NCBI GenBank assembly: GCA_035610835.1 | Contig: CM069455.1 | Span: 19,543,874 to 19,607,873 of the forward strand | DNA: 64,000 nt | DNA from: Ophiura sarsii | Lineage: Eukaryota > Echinodermata > Ophiuroidea > Amphilepidida > Ophiuridae | Direction of reading: 5' to 3' | Part shown: one piece after another, positions 1-11,233 of the stretch | Position numbering within the stretch: position 1 is the stretch's first letter | Layout of the letters: the number at the start of each line of letters is the position of its first letter | Position numbers and translations under genes: made by a program | The notes under the pieces: model-generated | What the model saw: only the letters and a program-made list of their open reading frames with translations | Databases searched by the model: none | Told to the model about the DNA's origin: nothing

Positions 1-600
1 AAGAAGTGAACAGAAAGTGTTATTGCATTGAAACTTGCATGGATTTTTGGTAAATTTAAGTTTCATTACACATAGGAGTTCTTGACAATCATGACGTTTT
101 GTTCAAAATAAGTATTAATAAAATGTATTGATTTTTACCTTTGTCATTTCTTGCGCTCAGATTGGATCCATGGATAATTATCATATTTAAAGATATCAGA
201 ATTAATAATATTGGGTGGTTTCTTTTTAATATTCGGAAAAATGTATCCGTCGGGCTCATAGAACAGGGTGTTTTCGTCGCCATGACGAAAAGGATTACAA
301 CTTTAAAGTAATCATGCATTTGTAGAAGGTTGTTTACCTCTCAGCAATTTTCTAATCAAGTAGTTACATTTTATTGGACTCGTTAAAAGGCCCTTTTGAT
401 CATATATATATATAAACATACATTTAACACAATTAGTAACTGACCAGGTGATAAATGTGCTTTTACCTCAAACACTATGACTCCTATATAGACATTATTG
501 AGTTTAAATTATAAAGTTGTTGAGAATGGTTGATTATTTAGGAAGTTACAATCCCAAATGTAATTTCAAGTACGATTTTCATTTTCGAACCTTTGTTTTT
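1..600. other. No feature recognised
   Basis: AT-rich non-coding sequence with a short (TA)n run near 400-415. No coding or repeat structure seen. Confidence 0.5.
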
Positions 601-603
601 CTG

Positions 604-675
604 CCCGCGGACTCGAACCGGCAAATGATTGATTACTTGTATTAGTAGTGCTAATTCACTTGCCCAGGTTGTTGG
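604..675 (-). mobile_element. tRNA-like sequence, probable SINE head
   Basis: On the minus strand a B-box GGTTCGAGTCC (619-609) lies downstream of an A-box-like TGGGCAAGTGAA (near 668-655). The rest does not fold as a proper tRNA. A tRNA-derived SINE fragment or tRNA pseudogene fits. Confidence 0.4.
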
Positions 676-743
676 GTAGTCGGCCGGCCGCATTGGTACG
701 AGTTGCATTGGTACGGTTGATCTATTACATCACACACGCTTTA

Positions 744-2918
744 CTCTCTTAATGTAAACGAGTGAAATTGTCACTCGTGGTTCAGAGTGAAGTCATTGTC
801 ACTCGTAAAGAGTGAGTTTTCACTCGGTGTCGAGTGACTTTTCATTCTGTGCGGTTGATGAGTTCAGAGTGAAATTATTGTCACTCGAAAAGATTGATTT
901 TCACTCTGTGTCGAGTGACTTTTCACTCTGTGCGAGTGATCAGTTGTACCAGATTTAAATAATTTGAGAGCCGGAACACAATCAAATAGAAAAATATTCA
1001 AACACTCAAAATATTCTTTATTTTATTAAATTTAAACAATATTGATGTGATAATTAATGAAGATATCAATGTTTATTGTTTCTGTAATAATTTTAAAGTC
1101 CAAATAATGATTAAATATAATAAATAACATTAATGAAACGCGTAAAGACATCATCGATAAAAAACACCATAGAAAGTAGAGTTAGATACTTTTACATAGA
1201 GAAATATCATGTTAATATATGATATCGTTTCACTACACACTTAAAAATAGGTAGTCAAAATTTGACTACTTTCTGTAGTCATTTTCAAATGACCCCTTAG
1301 TAAGTCATATATGACCCTTAATAAGTCAAATATGACTGCATACGGGGTTGATCTTTATATTTTGATTTCGTATGAATTAAAAATAACTATATGAATGAAG
1401 TCATATTTGACTTCTATTAAAAAGTCATTTTAAAACAACCCCCATTTGACCCCCATACAGGGTTCTTCATCTTTTGACTTGGTATGAAGTGGAAAATGAC
1501 TATGTTAACATAGTAGTAATTTGACTGGTTTGGGGGGTCACTTTGGAATAGCCCTGGATGTAGTTAATTTGACCACCATACGGGGTTGATATTTGCCTTT
1601 CGACTTTGAATGTAGTTAAATTCGACTTTGTATGTAGTTAATAATAACTAGGTCTATATGGAGTTACAATTTAACTGCAGCAAAAGTCATCGTCAAAATG
1701 ACTACCATGCCAGTCAAATATTAAATATTTTATGAATATTTTTGACATAACAATAGCTCAATCCTTCAACCAATTCAAAGAATAACAGCACATATTATTT
1801 CCATGTATTCAATTTCATCTACAATAATATGAAATTTAATTAAACACTATTTGAAAAACATGTCTCACAACGCCGGCGTCTTGATTAGGCAAATCATCTC
1901 ACAACTAACGTGAATAACACCATGGAAAGTCGATTCGTAGGATAGTATACTGGTACATATCTAACCAAAAGAATTTAAGACATCACTGCTTGATGGCAGT
2001 GATTGTTCATATATCAGAAGCACATTATTGTTTTTATGAAGTAATAAACACAATGTTTAAAGCCGTTATACAGGTTTTCTTGGCCGGAATGAATGCCGAC
2101 CTTGTGTTTCCCGACTTTCAAATTAAATCTAAGTTAAACCTTTGACTGCAATGAAGTCAACATTTGACTATAACGAAGTCAAAATTTGACTACAATGAAG
2201 TCAAAAGGTAAAGGAATAAAATGACCCTATTGTCAAATGGATTTGACCCTTTCCATATTATTATTGACTACATTCAAGTCATTATTGACTACCATCTTGA
2301 CCCTTTCCATAAATATTGACTCGTAATGTAGTCAATTTTGACCCCTTTTGTAGTAATTAATGACTAAATTCAGGTCCTATTGACTACCACCAGGGTCGAA
2401 ATTATTTGACTACATCTACAGGGTTATAAATGACCCTAATGGGTTCGGTGCATAGTTGACCCTCAAAATGGGGTCCAAAATGACTATTATAGGGTCATTT
2501 TTGACTACCTATTTTTAAGTGTGTACCAAAAGGAAGTGATAATGTAACATAGGCAAATTACAGCAGTTGTTTTGTCGAGAAAAGGTAAGTTTTGTTGGTA
2601 AGTTATTCATGTGCATGTGATTAAGTAATTAAAATATTCCATTATTGTTCACTCTCATTAAGGGTGAAGTTCACTCTAAATGAGTGAAATTCACTCCTTA
2701 TATATTCACTATTTTTCACTCCAATGGAGTGATCTCTATAGGCACTCTTCGAAGAGTGAAAATTCACTCGTTCCTGGAGTGAACAAAATTCACTCATTTT
2801 TTGGAGTGAAAATGGTTCCACTTGACTTTCACTCTATTAGAGTGATCACTGTAGGCACTCCTTTAAAGTGAATATTCACTCTATTAGAGTGGAATTTCAC
2901 TGTTTTACATTTAGAGAG
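744..2918. mobile_element. TA-flanked TIR element filled with gagtga/tcactc motifs, split by a nested element
   Basis: The left end CTCTCTTAATGTAAACGAGT (744-) and the reverse complement of the right end, CTCTCTAAATGTAAAACAGT (-2918), match at most positions. Both are flanked by TA. The arms (750-940 and 2650-2900) consist largely of GAGTGA and TCACTC in both orientations, giving many small palindromes. The element at 1236-2522 lies inside, so the two arms are halves of one older insertion. No coding capacity seen. Confidence 0.62.
1236..2522. mobile_element. TA-flanked TIR element filled with agtcaaa/tttgact motifs
   Basis: The ends are CACACTTAAAAATAGGTAGT and its reverse complement, perfect over at least 20 bp, with TA on each side (TA target site). 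The interior has dozens of GTCAAAA/TTTTGAC and TGACC motifs in both orientations (1250-1730, 2140-2515) around a motif-poor centre (1741-2090). It is nested in the 744-2918 element. Non-autonomous; the family is unknown to me. Confidence 0.72.
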
Positions 2919-2920
2919 TA

Positions 2921-3654
2921 CCTGTCATACTCTCCCCGTGTTGAAAAGAAAAATGTGAAAATGAAAATCAGACTTGACCTTACATTTGGGTTTGTAACTT
3001 GGTCAAAAATCAACCATTCCTCTAGCGTGCAAGATCTCAAATTAAAGAAGAGGTGTTTTCAACAACTTTATACAACTAAATATGTTTATAGTTACACTTT
3101 TAGTGTCATCAGCACCTGGTAAGTTGATTGTTGTGTTGACTGTAGATATACAAAGTGTCTGGCGTCGAGTAAAAAGAAGAATACTGCCCTCAACATACTG
3201 GGCCGCTTTGGTCAGATATCCCCGTAACAACATCTTGCACACGATTAATGTTATCAATTTGTTTTTGTGTGCGGGCTGTAAAGACCTTTCATTGGATCCT
3301 ACAATAGTCAAGTCTAATTACCGATTGTAATAAGTGCTTGTTCAGGTAATTACTGGATCCAGTATAATTTAAGTAGGAAGTTTTCAGATAACAGCATAAT
3401 ATTGGCTGATGGATACTATAGAATCAGATGTTTTATTTATATTTCTGGTTTAAATAAACCACTGCTTTAGATATTCGTGCGTGGGATTATCTTGTGAGAT
3501 CGCACATCTTGTTGTATATGGCTATTATACTGAACAACGTGCAACATGGTGTCATCGGTATAATAACCCCGTCTACATGAAAGGCCAAAGTGATGTGTAA
3601 TACGGCTCGATTGTGAATACCGTTTGTTGAACCTTAAACTATCATTTAACCATC
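2921..3654. other. No feature recognised
   Basis: Contains overlapping ORFs of 82-89 codons on both strands (3042-3330) with no recognisable protein similarity and no supporting splice context. Treated as non-coding. Confidence 0.4.
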
Positions 3655-3658
3655 CTAC

Positions 3659-4745
3659 ACACTAAAAAATCTTAAAAATACGTGGTCAAAATTCAACCAC
3701 AAAAGGGTCATTTTTAACCCCGCTTACGGAGTCAACTATGCACCGACTAAAAAAGGGTCAAATTTGACCCCGGTGATCTAGTCAAAAACTTCACCCAAAT
3801 TGTGGTTAAAAATGACTATCCTTGGGGTCAAATGACTTTATTTCTCTTTTTCTCTCTGACTATATTAGGGTCAAAAAATGACCATATTCAGGGGTCATTT
3901 TGATAACGGTATATCCCGATTAGCAAATGACCCCGGAACGGTGGTTGAAAATGACTATATTTAGGGTCATATATATTTAGGGTCATTCATGACTAGGGTC
4001 ATTCATGACTATATTTAGGGTCATTTAAATATGACCCTTTTAGGGGTCATTTCAATATGATGCCAAATGACCCCGACAGTGGTTGATTTAACCACGAATA
4101 ACATATTTCACTGTTCAACAGTTCAAATTTATTAAAACTTGAACGTTTTTGTGAATTAATGTTCTTACTTGCCATTTAATTATGGAATAGTGCATGTTGC
4201 AGATCGAATCACTAGATCAAATATATAAATATACAATCCAAAGTGTTAAAAAACCAATATAACCCACCCCCGTGCGCATGTGTGGAATAGTGACACCCAT
4301 GGGAGTTATTCTTACACCAAGTTTAACACAAGAAATTTAACACCAAGTGTTACATCAGTTATTCCTATGGTGTTGACCTAACACCAACATTAACACCAGG
4401 AGCGTAACACCGGCTCAGTGTTGTAGTTTAACACCGGAGTTTTTGCAGTGTAGGGTCAAAAAATGACCATATTCAGGGGTCATTTTGATAACGGTATATC
4501 CCGATTAGCAAATGACCCCGGAACGTGGTTGAAAATGACTATATTTAGGGTCATATATATTTAGGGTCTTTAATGACTAGGTCATTCATGACTATATTTA
4601 GGGTCATTTAAATATGACCCTTTTAGGGGTCATTTCAATATGATGCCAAATGACCCCGACAGTGGTTGATTTAACCACGAATCGGGTTAAATAAAACTGA
4701 CCCCGTAAGAGGGTCAATATTTTGACCCCGTCGTTTTTAGTGTGT
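3659..4745. mobile_element. TA-flanked TIR element filled with gggtca/tgaccc motifs, internally duplicated
   Basis: The ends CACACTAAAAA (3659-) and TTTTTAGTGTG (-4745) are each flanked by TA. The interior is rich in GGGTCA/TGACCC and GGTTGA/TCAACC in both orientations. A segment of about 240 bp occurs twice (3863-4102 and 4452-4680), separated by about 350 bp of unrelated sequence. Non-coding. Confidence 0.68.
4103..4451. mobile_element. Insert with gtgtta/taacac motifs, probable truncated TA-type element
   Basis: It separates the two copies of the duplicated segment. Its right end (reverse complement CACTGCAAAAACTCCGGTG) abuts TA, while no matching left end is visible. The part at 4310-4440 repeats AACACC/GGTGTT motifs. 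It looks like a broken insertion of a related element type. Confidence 0.45.
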
Positions 4746-4747
4746 AG

Positions 4748-5680
4748 GAGGGAGGGATTGTTGCAACCCCTATTTTTATGTATATGCTACCACTGGGTGT
4801 AGCTACTTGCATTCTTGTTCCAATTCTTAGAAATGATATATAGATAATTAAAAAAACGCAAAACAATTGTGGTCTGCATAGAAATATAATTTATTGTTGG
4901 GATTCTTTAAATTCAAAAATTACACATTTCAATAATCAAATATTTATGACATTATCATATTTGTATTGACGTAAGTACTATTTGATATACCATTACATAC
5001 ACTGTTTGTGTGATTGAAATAAACTATTGTAATACATCTAATTTGAAAACACAAATTACAACGATAGTAACTAAAGTATCTTGTTAGAGACGCATAACGT
5101 TAAATGAATGTCAAAACCTTTTTTACTAGATTTGGTACACCCAGGTAGTTGTGGTGTAATAAGGTTATAATTATAATAATTGAGTAGTTAATGTAAATTT
5201 GAGTCAAATTTGGTCCGGTTATTTCACATTAGTATCAAATTACTCGCTGGGAAACACCGATTACGAGCACAAAATGTTTGTTATAACAAATGCGAAGGTC
5301 AAGCAGTTCGAACGAGTGGTCAAAACTTCCAACAAAACTCCGATTTGCATAAATTATACGCTTCTCCTTTTCTCGCTCTACTCCACTCCATCAATATGTG
5401 ACCATGCATTGATTTATAAAATAGTAATAGTTAACTGACATATTACAACAATGATAATAAAACGAGGTTAGATGATATGTATTTTAGTTCCTATATTTAA
5501 TTGAGGCAGAAACAATGTAGAGACAAATCCTATTAACGCGATGTTAAGCAGCGGGATGACATTGATTTTAACTTAAGTGACTTTCCCTATCTGACTCAAT
5601 TGACACGGCCAATAACTCTAGAGGGAATATTATATGAGATGAATCGACTATTTCTCTTTAGAGTAATGTCGTAAATATAT
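4748..5680. other. No feature recognised
   Basis: AT-rich. Two overlapping plus-strand ORFs (5199-5438) show no recognisable protein features. Confidence 0.45.
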
Positions 5681-5682
5681 TT

Positions 5683-5964
5683 TTAAACCCCCCAACAAAT
5701 CCATGCAACTAAACGAGGATTTTGACCAATATTTAAAATCCCAGTTGACCCTTCTCGTAAACCCCTTTCCCTTTTTATTAGATCAAAATAAAACACCCCA
5801 CAAAAATGGGCCACGGTGTTTATAATTAGACAATAACAACACATATTAACAAACACCATCGAATGTCCAAATGAAAAATAAGCAAGGACATGCACCGGCG
5901 AGGACTTGAACCCCGGTCTCCTGAACTATCTAGACAGGCGCCTTCACCACTTGGCCACCGGTCT
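5683..5964 (-). mobile_element. tRNA-derived SINE-like element
   Basis: The minus-strand head 5962-5894 has a 7-bp acceptor stem (ACCGGTG with CGCCGGT, one G-U), a D-stem GCC/GGC and a T-arm CGGGG-TTCAAGT-CCTCG, i.e. good internal promoter boxes. The anticodon stem is degenerate (CCTG/CAGG with an oversized loop), so this is not a working tRNA. The downstream AT-rich body to about 5683 is a plausible SINE body; its end is not defined. Confidence 0.5.
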
Positions 5965-6221
5965 AGAAATGGTAGTTAACGTTATGTCACTATTATAAAA
6001 GGAATCAAAGTATATGGATAACAACAACTATTTTTATAAGATATTATTTTGTGAAAACTAATGCATTAATACAAGAGTAGGCCTATTACTACTAATGAGA
6101 GCAGGTGAAATCAAATCATCAAATGATCAAATCTATCACACGCTTTTCTACTAAATTTGAATTTGTATTACTTTTGTGATGCCTTACGTTGTTACTTAAC
6201 CGCCACAAGGAAACTCCATCC

Positions 6222-6489
6222 TTAGGCCAAACAAAGAAGAAAGTCTGTCTCAGAAACATTTTGCAAATATGCTAAGTGCTGTACGATTTTTGTTGTTGAA
6301 AATAGGCTATGAGGCATGAGATATTTTTTTTCTTTTTCGATTTTTTTTTTTTTTTTGCTAATCCAAGCTTACAGAGAACTTTTTTAACCTTTAAAAAAAA
6401 AAAATATATATATATCCCCAAAAAAATCCATGAAGTAAAATGACCTACGCGCCGTAGCTCAGACAGACCTTCTTCTTTGTTTGGCCTTA
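6222..6489. mobile_element. MITE-like element with about 30-bp TIRs
   Basis: The left end GGCCAAACAAAGAAGAAAGT and the reverse complement of the right end GGCCAAACAAAGAAGAAGGT match at 19 of 20, and the match continues into CTGTCT. The interior contains poly-T, poly-A and a (TA)n run. No coding sequence. Confidence 0.6.
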
Positions 6490-7730
6490 GACGTCTTAAG
6501 ATTGTTAATACTATATCATATTGTATTTTATTCTATCAGTGAGCAATAATATCAGCATCCTATTCAATTTTGTTATTTTTCTACTTCCCTCCTTTCATAC
6601 CATGCATACCATTTGTATTGATATTCATTATACAGGTCTGCAGGGATCATTTAGACGATCTTGTAGTCTCCACAAGGCAATCTCCTGAAATGTACGTATT
6701 TTAGGATTTTGTGGATTTTAGATATTCTCCATTTTTACGAGTTAGACTCTAATTCTGCCTATTTCAACACGAAATATATCTTGTCCGAGAGACACATAAT
6801 ATACATTTTTATGGAGGGGAATTGGGAAATAGCGCTTTCGAAATAGCGTGATCAAAGGATTTGTTTATATATACCCCTTAGATACCCGTGTTTCATAGGC
6901 GTGCGCTCAAAGTGAACCAAACACGAGTGTACGAATAATTATGGTTAAAAAAGATTTTGTGAATGATCAAGGTTTATTTTGAGGTACGGTATTGATGATG
7001 AATATAAGGATACGTGTGTTTTGTATGGTTTTTTTTTTTTTAGGGAATTTTTTTCTTCAATTGGTCACGCGTTCTTACAGTCTGATATAGTCGGCTGGCC
7101 CCTCCGGGTAACTCGTGCATATTCATTTCGATTTCGTTAAGCATAACAAAACCTACATTCAGGTGTTGACATATTATACGTCTGTATGATACAGCTGCCT
7201 TGTTCGTTAACACTTTGGACATGGTTTTTTTATGAACGGACTATGTCGTCATTAATCGTAATTGCCAATGAACGCACGGCACATAAACCTCCCGGACACA
7301 GTTTTTAACTCAGTGGTTTAACTGTGGCCATGAGAATACGTTTAAAAACACAAGTGGGCGCACTTACGATCATCTCTTGCGCATGTTTGAAAACTAATAA
7401 AGTGCCGATAATGATTCAGCGCCGGGATTATTATGTCCATTTACTTATGCGACTTTTACATTTCGTTTATGATATCTTAAATTAATATCTTATTATAATT
7501 ATAATTATAATAAGGTATACAAGTAAGTCGACCATTGGATCTGGATCGTTGTTTGGAATATATAGAATTATTACTGCCCTCCCTTCAATAATAATATTGA
7601 ACACATTCTGTACACATTTAACAACAATTCTTTTCAGAAGTAGTCTTACTCTTACGTAATAAGCACTTATGTATCAAAGCGATAATAATTAGCGTGTTTT
7701 TATTGAGGCACTGGAAAGTTAACGCTATTT
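6490..7730. other. No gene recognised
   Basis: Non-coding, with a perfect AT-rich palindrome near 7485-7515 (taattataattata type). Nothing else is supported. Confidence 0.45.
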
Positions 7731-7738
7731 GAAATAAC

Positions 7739-7824
7739 GGAAAAGTGTACTTTAGGTCCCAGATACTGGAGGATTCGGACGATACTAGTACAGTCCAGAA
7801 TCTGGGACCTTAGTGCACTTTCCC
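7739..7824. mobile_element. 86-bp hairpin micro-MITE with 8-bp target duplication
   Basis: Arms of about 32 nt (GGAAAAGTGTACTTTAGGTC... and its imperfect complement ending CACTTTCCC) surround a 23-nt loop. The direct repeat GAAATAAC lies on both sides (7731-7738 and 7825-7832). An 8-bp duplication is typical of hAT-type insertions. It is too small to encode anything. Confidence 0.65.
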
Positions 7825-8149
7825 GAAATAACATCTCGCGATAAACTTACCGGTAAGTATTACCTGTAAGTGCACCCCAACGCTGGTGCATACACCGTGC
7901 ATACATTGTTGGAAGGCGACATTATTAATAGAAAGCCCCGATTTCTAGGTGTATTTTATAAAATAATCAAGCGTACCACACCAATCGCGCTAAGAATTCA
8001 ATATAATACCTTATTTACAATAATTGGCGCTTTCCTACCATTGTTGGGGGTAAGTTGCTGTAAACATAGATATCGCGTAACAAAAGCGAGTCGGAGAATT
8101 TTGTTTGTGTATGTGTAAATGAAATAAATAAATACATGTTAGCTTTTAA

Positions 8150-9199
8150 ATGGCCATGTGTTTTGAACTCGCCACCCTTACCGTTGCATGTACAGATTTT
8201 TACATTTTACACCATCTGAGATTCGAATTAGCATATCGCAATAACTACTTGTTCTACCCCATAAAAAGTATATATTCTGAACGGTAATCTCACAAGGAAT
8301 CAAAATATGCTATTGGAATTTAGATAGGATCTAATGGTAACATGTTGTGATTAAGAATGTTCAAAAAATATCGATTTTTTTTCTTCATATTTTGATTAAA
8401 GCTCAATAATATTTGTATACCTATCCCAATCATAATTTTACTGTGCATATTAGTTCCTCATGCAATTACCCATCAGAAAATAATGGTTGTCAATGATTAC
8501 TTGTTGAAATATACTATATCGAGATGTAAATGAGCACAAACGTTTACATTTCATATTTATTAGAGTTTACAAGAATATTTTTTGGGTGTGCACCCTATCC
8601 TGATTTAAATAGCATTTTCGAATTCCCCTATTTGAGCGCTTTCCAAAAATGTATAATTTTGCTATCATCGGTTGAATACCTTTTTTGGGGGTTGATAATC
8701 ATGTATGTAAAACCGATTAATTAGGGCAAGTTCACTGTGTAGCGAATAGGGAAAAAGCCAAGGCAATGCAATCGATTCATGATTACAATCGTTACATAAT
8801 AGTTGTCACGTTTGTTGAAACAGAATCTTATAGAATATAATAATCTATAAAATGATAGCAAAATCATGTTTGTACCATACAGGGATGAGGAGTTATATTG
8901 ACTTGAACGTAGAATTGGGAACATTTTCTTTATTCCCCATAGAAATTGTACACAGCGCCGCCGCCACCGCCACCACCCCTACCTTTCACAATATAATCAA
9001 TCATATCTCAGCTAAACAGTCATGGAAATACCTGATTTATTCACACAATGTAGCTAGATAAAATATGTTTTTAAATGACAACTCAACCATAGCTCTACCA
9101 CATTTAGTTGTTAAGTTAATAGAGAGAGATGGATGATTAGTTACCAAAAATGCAACGCCACCACCCTTTTTGGGTGATGAGTTCAAAACACATGGCCAT
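8150..9199. mobile_element. TIR element, ATGGCCATGTG family, longest copy
   Basis: The ends are ATGGCCATGTGTTTTGAACT and its reverse complement, with similarity continuing to CACCC. The interior is non-coding and includes (CCG)n at 8955-8980. Its left part (to about 8645) recurs at 58213-58554 and its right part (from about 8645) at 33664-34258, both in inverted orientation relative to this copy. Superfamily undetermined; target duplication not clear. Confidence 0.65.
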
Positions 9200-9517
9200 A
9201 TAGCACTTTATCAAATTAAGTATGCTCAAAGCGCTTTACATTTATTCTGCTGCTCAGTATAGGATACATCAGAATCAGTTCGCTTCACTTAGGTTATTGC
9301 TGCCTATCTTACAAATTCTGATAATTGCGCGTATTCCTATCAGACACCTAGACTGTGATTATCCCCAAACAGCTACTCTTTTTACACCTGGGTGGAGAGA
9401 AGTAATTGCGGTAAAGTGCCTTACTCAAGAGCACAACATGTTGACCACAGCGGGACTCGAACCCACAACTTTTCGATTATGAATCTAGTGCTCTATCCGC
9501 TGCGCCACACATGTGTC
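9200..9517 (-). mobile_element. tRNA-derived SINE, Deu-SINE-like
   Basis: The minus strand reads from a tRNA-like head (A-box TGGCGCAGCGG; B-box GGTTCGAGTCC at 9463-9453) into a body with CTTGAGTAAGGCACTTTACC, CTCTCCACCCAGGTGTA, GCGCTTTGAGC and the terminal AAAGTGCTATA. From memory these blocks resemble the conserved body and tail of deuterostome Deu-SINEs. The anticodon stem is degenerate. The 3' end abuts the TIR of the 8150-9199 element exactly. Confidence 0.65.
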
Positions 9518-10074
9518 TGTAATATAAACATTACGATAACGAACGTGATAACAAAAGCAAGGCGAAAAATGAAATCATTACATTCTTCGCAGACGACGTT
9601 GGACACGAATGGACGTATATTTTAAATCTCCGTTGGTTTCAATGTAAACATTCGATTTTGATTACAAGACCCCAGAATATTCAGCACATGTTAGAACTAA
9701 ATTATTTCATCCAATAGCCGCTGATTTTGGATAACCAATTCCAGTGTCATTATTTAAAATTTAATCCGTCGTTAACCGTTCGTCCCATTTGCTTGATCAC
9801 GTAACCTTGTAGGCATAATTTAACCTTGATATTCGTGAACGAGCCCATATCCGGCATCGTCTGATTCTTCACTTCGTTTTCGTTACCCATCAACGGCTGG
9901 AAGGCGCTGATTAAATTTTAAAAAAATGTTACAGGTTATTTTTACTCCGAAGAAAATTCAATTTACTTAATAATTAGACCTATGTCATGTTTTCCGTTGA
10001 CCACCATTAGTATAAATACTAATGAAAATCGAGGTGAGACCAATTCAACAGTTGCTCTTGTCGCATCGATCCAC
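9518..10074. other. No feature recognised
   Basis: Non-coding; no repeat or ORF of note. Confidence 0.45.
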
Positions 10075-10324
10075 AGGGGTCGTCCAAAATTATCGCCATT
10101 TTCACTTACGTACAGAGCGTACGTAACTTTTTACCCCCCTCGAGTTACGTACGCAATAAATGGCGAAATTTTATTTTATTTTGTACTTTAAAAAAAAAAT
10201 CCCGCCTCTCAAAATCGCCATTTAAGTTACGTACGGTTGGGGTATATTTCGACCCCTCCCCCCCCCCCCCTCTTACGTACGCTTTGTACGTAACTGAAAA
10301 TGGCGAAAATTATGGACGACCCCT
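10075..10324. mobile_element. MITE with AGGGGTCGTCC termini
   Basis: The left end AGGGGTCGTCCAAAATTATC and the reverse complement of the right end AGGGGTCGTCCATAATTTTC begin TIRs of about 60 bp, continuing through CGCCATTTTC and TTACGTAC. The interior has further GTACGTAA palindromes and a poly-C run (10258-10270). Non-coding. Confidence 0.7.
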
Positions 10325-10619
10325 AACACCAATCATAATGGATATTTGGCGCAATGGCTATTTTCAACCCTTACATTTAGTTGCTATAGGTATTCGCTCG
10401 GTATCTTGAACGGTCTCCTTCATTTTACCTGAGACGAATAAACCTAGCACTATTCATACCTGTTATAATGTATGCAGTGATCCAGGTCTAACATGGTAAA
10501 GTTATGTTGATGGCCAATCGATACTCACTATTCATGTTATAATATGTTATGTAGCACGACCTCATTATTTAAGTTAACAATAACAATTATTTTCAATAAC
10601 AATAACCCTAACCCCGGTT

Positions 10620-10747
10620 TAGGGTTTTTGACCGGGATCACGATTTTTGAGGAAAAAACGCCAACTAAATCTCCGGGAAATTGCCGGGATTCGATCCAGG
10701 GACCCTCCGTTCTCAAGCCCCACGTCCCACCTACTAAGCCACGGCCT
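10620..10747 (-). mobile_element. tRNA-like SINE fragment inside the long-TIR element
   Basis: On the minus strand an A-box-like TGGCTTAGTAGG (10741-10730) is followed by a perfect B-box GGATCGAATCC (10697-10687). The downstream sequence ends near a ccctaacccc/ggtttaggg palindrome at 10603-10627. Degenerate; not a functional tRNA. Confidence 0.45.
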
Positions 10748-10977
10748 TCATGCTATACATTCGCGCAGTATACTGCGCTCACTATATAGGCTCGGTTGAC
10801 TACGTCATCGAAAACCGACGGCGCATGCGTTTGGAGAGGAACTTAGGATTAGCATTTTTTAGCACTCAGGGGGGTTAGGGTTAACACACTTTAGTATGGG
10901 ATGCTTCTGACATATAAACTGTGACAAGATTTCAAAAATGGTTTATATTTTTAAATTGCCAACATGATGGTTTTTCA

Positions 10978-11233
10978 GGAGAAGTATGCCATTTCAAACC
11001 TACTAGTGACCTGCTTGATCGTACAAAAAAAGTGTTATGATTTTCAAAGTTCATGGTTTGTGTTTAGATTTAATGTGAATTGAAACACAAATTTGATATT
11101 TTCAGCCCAACCACATCTGAACATTTGTGTTTCAATTCATTTTATATCTCAACAAAAAACATGGACTAATAATAATACATTGTTTATGTGTTGAAGCAGG
11201 TCACTAGTAGGTTTTAATTGTCATACTTCTAGC
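10978..11233. repeat. Foldback repeat
   Basis: Left arm GAAGTATG...CCTACTAGTGACCTGCTT and right arm AAGCAGGTCACTAGTAGG...CATACTTC are inverted. The inner arms GAATTGAAACACAAAT and ATTTGTGTTTCAATTC are also inverted, so the whole unit can form a cruciform. Confidence 0.65.

Noticed and set aside
5894..5962. Functional tRNA gene
   Set aside because: Acceptor and T stems are good but the anticodon stem-loop is malformed (about 11-nt loop). Better explained as a SINE head.
9445..9517. Functional tRNA-Met (CAT) gene
   Set aside because: Anticodon-like TTCATAA is present, but the supporting stem does not pair and the sequence runs directly into a SINE body.
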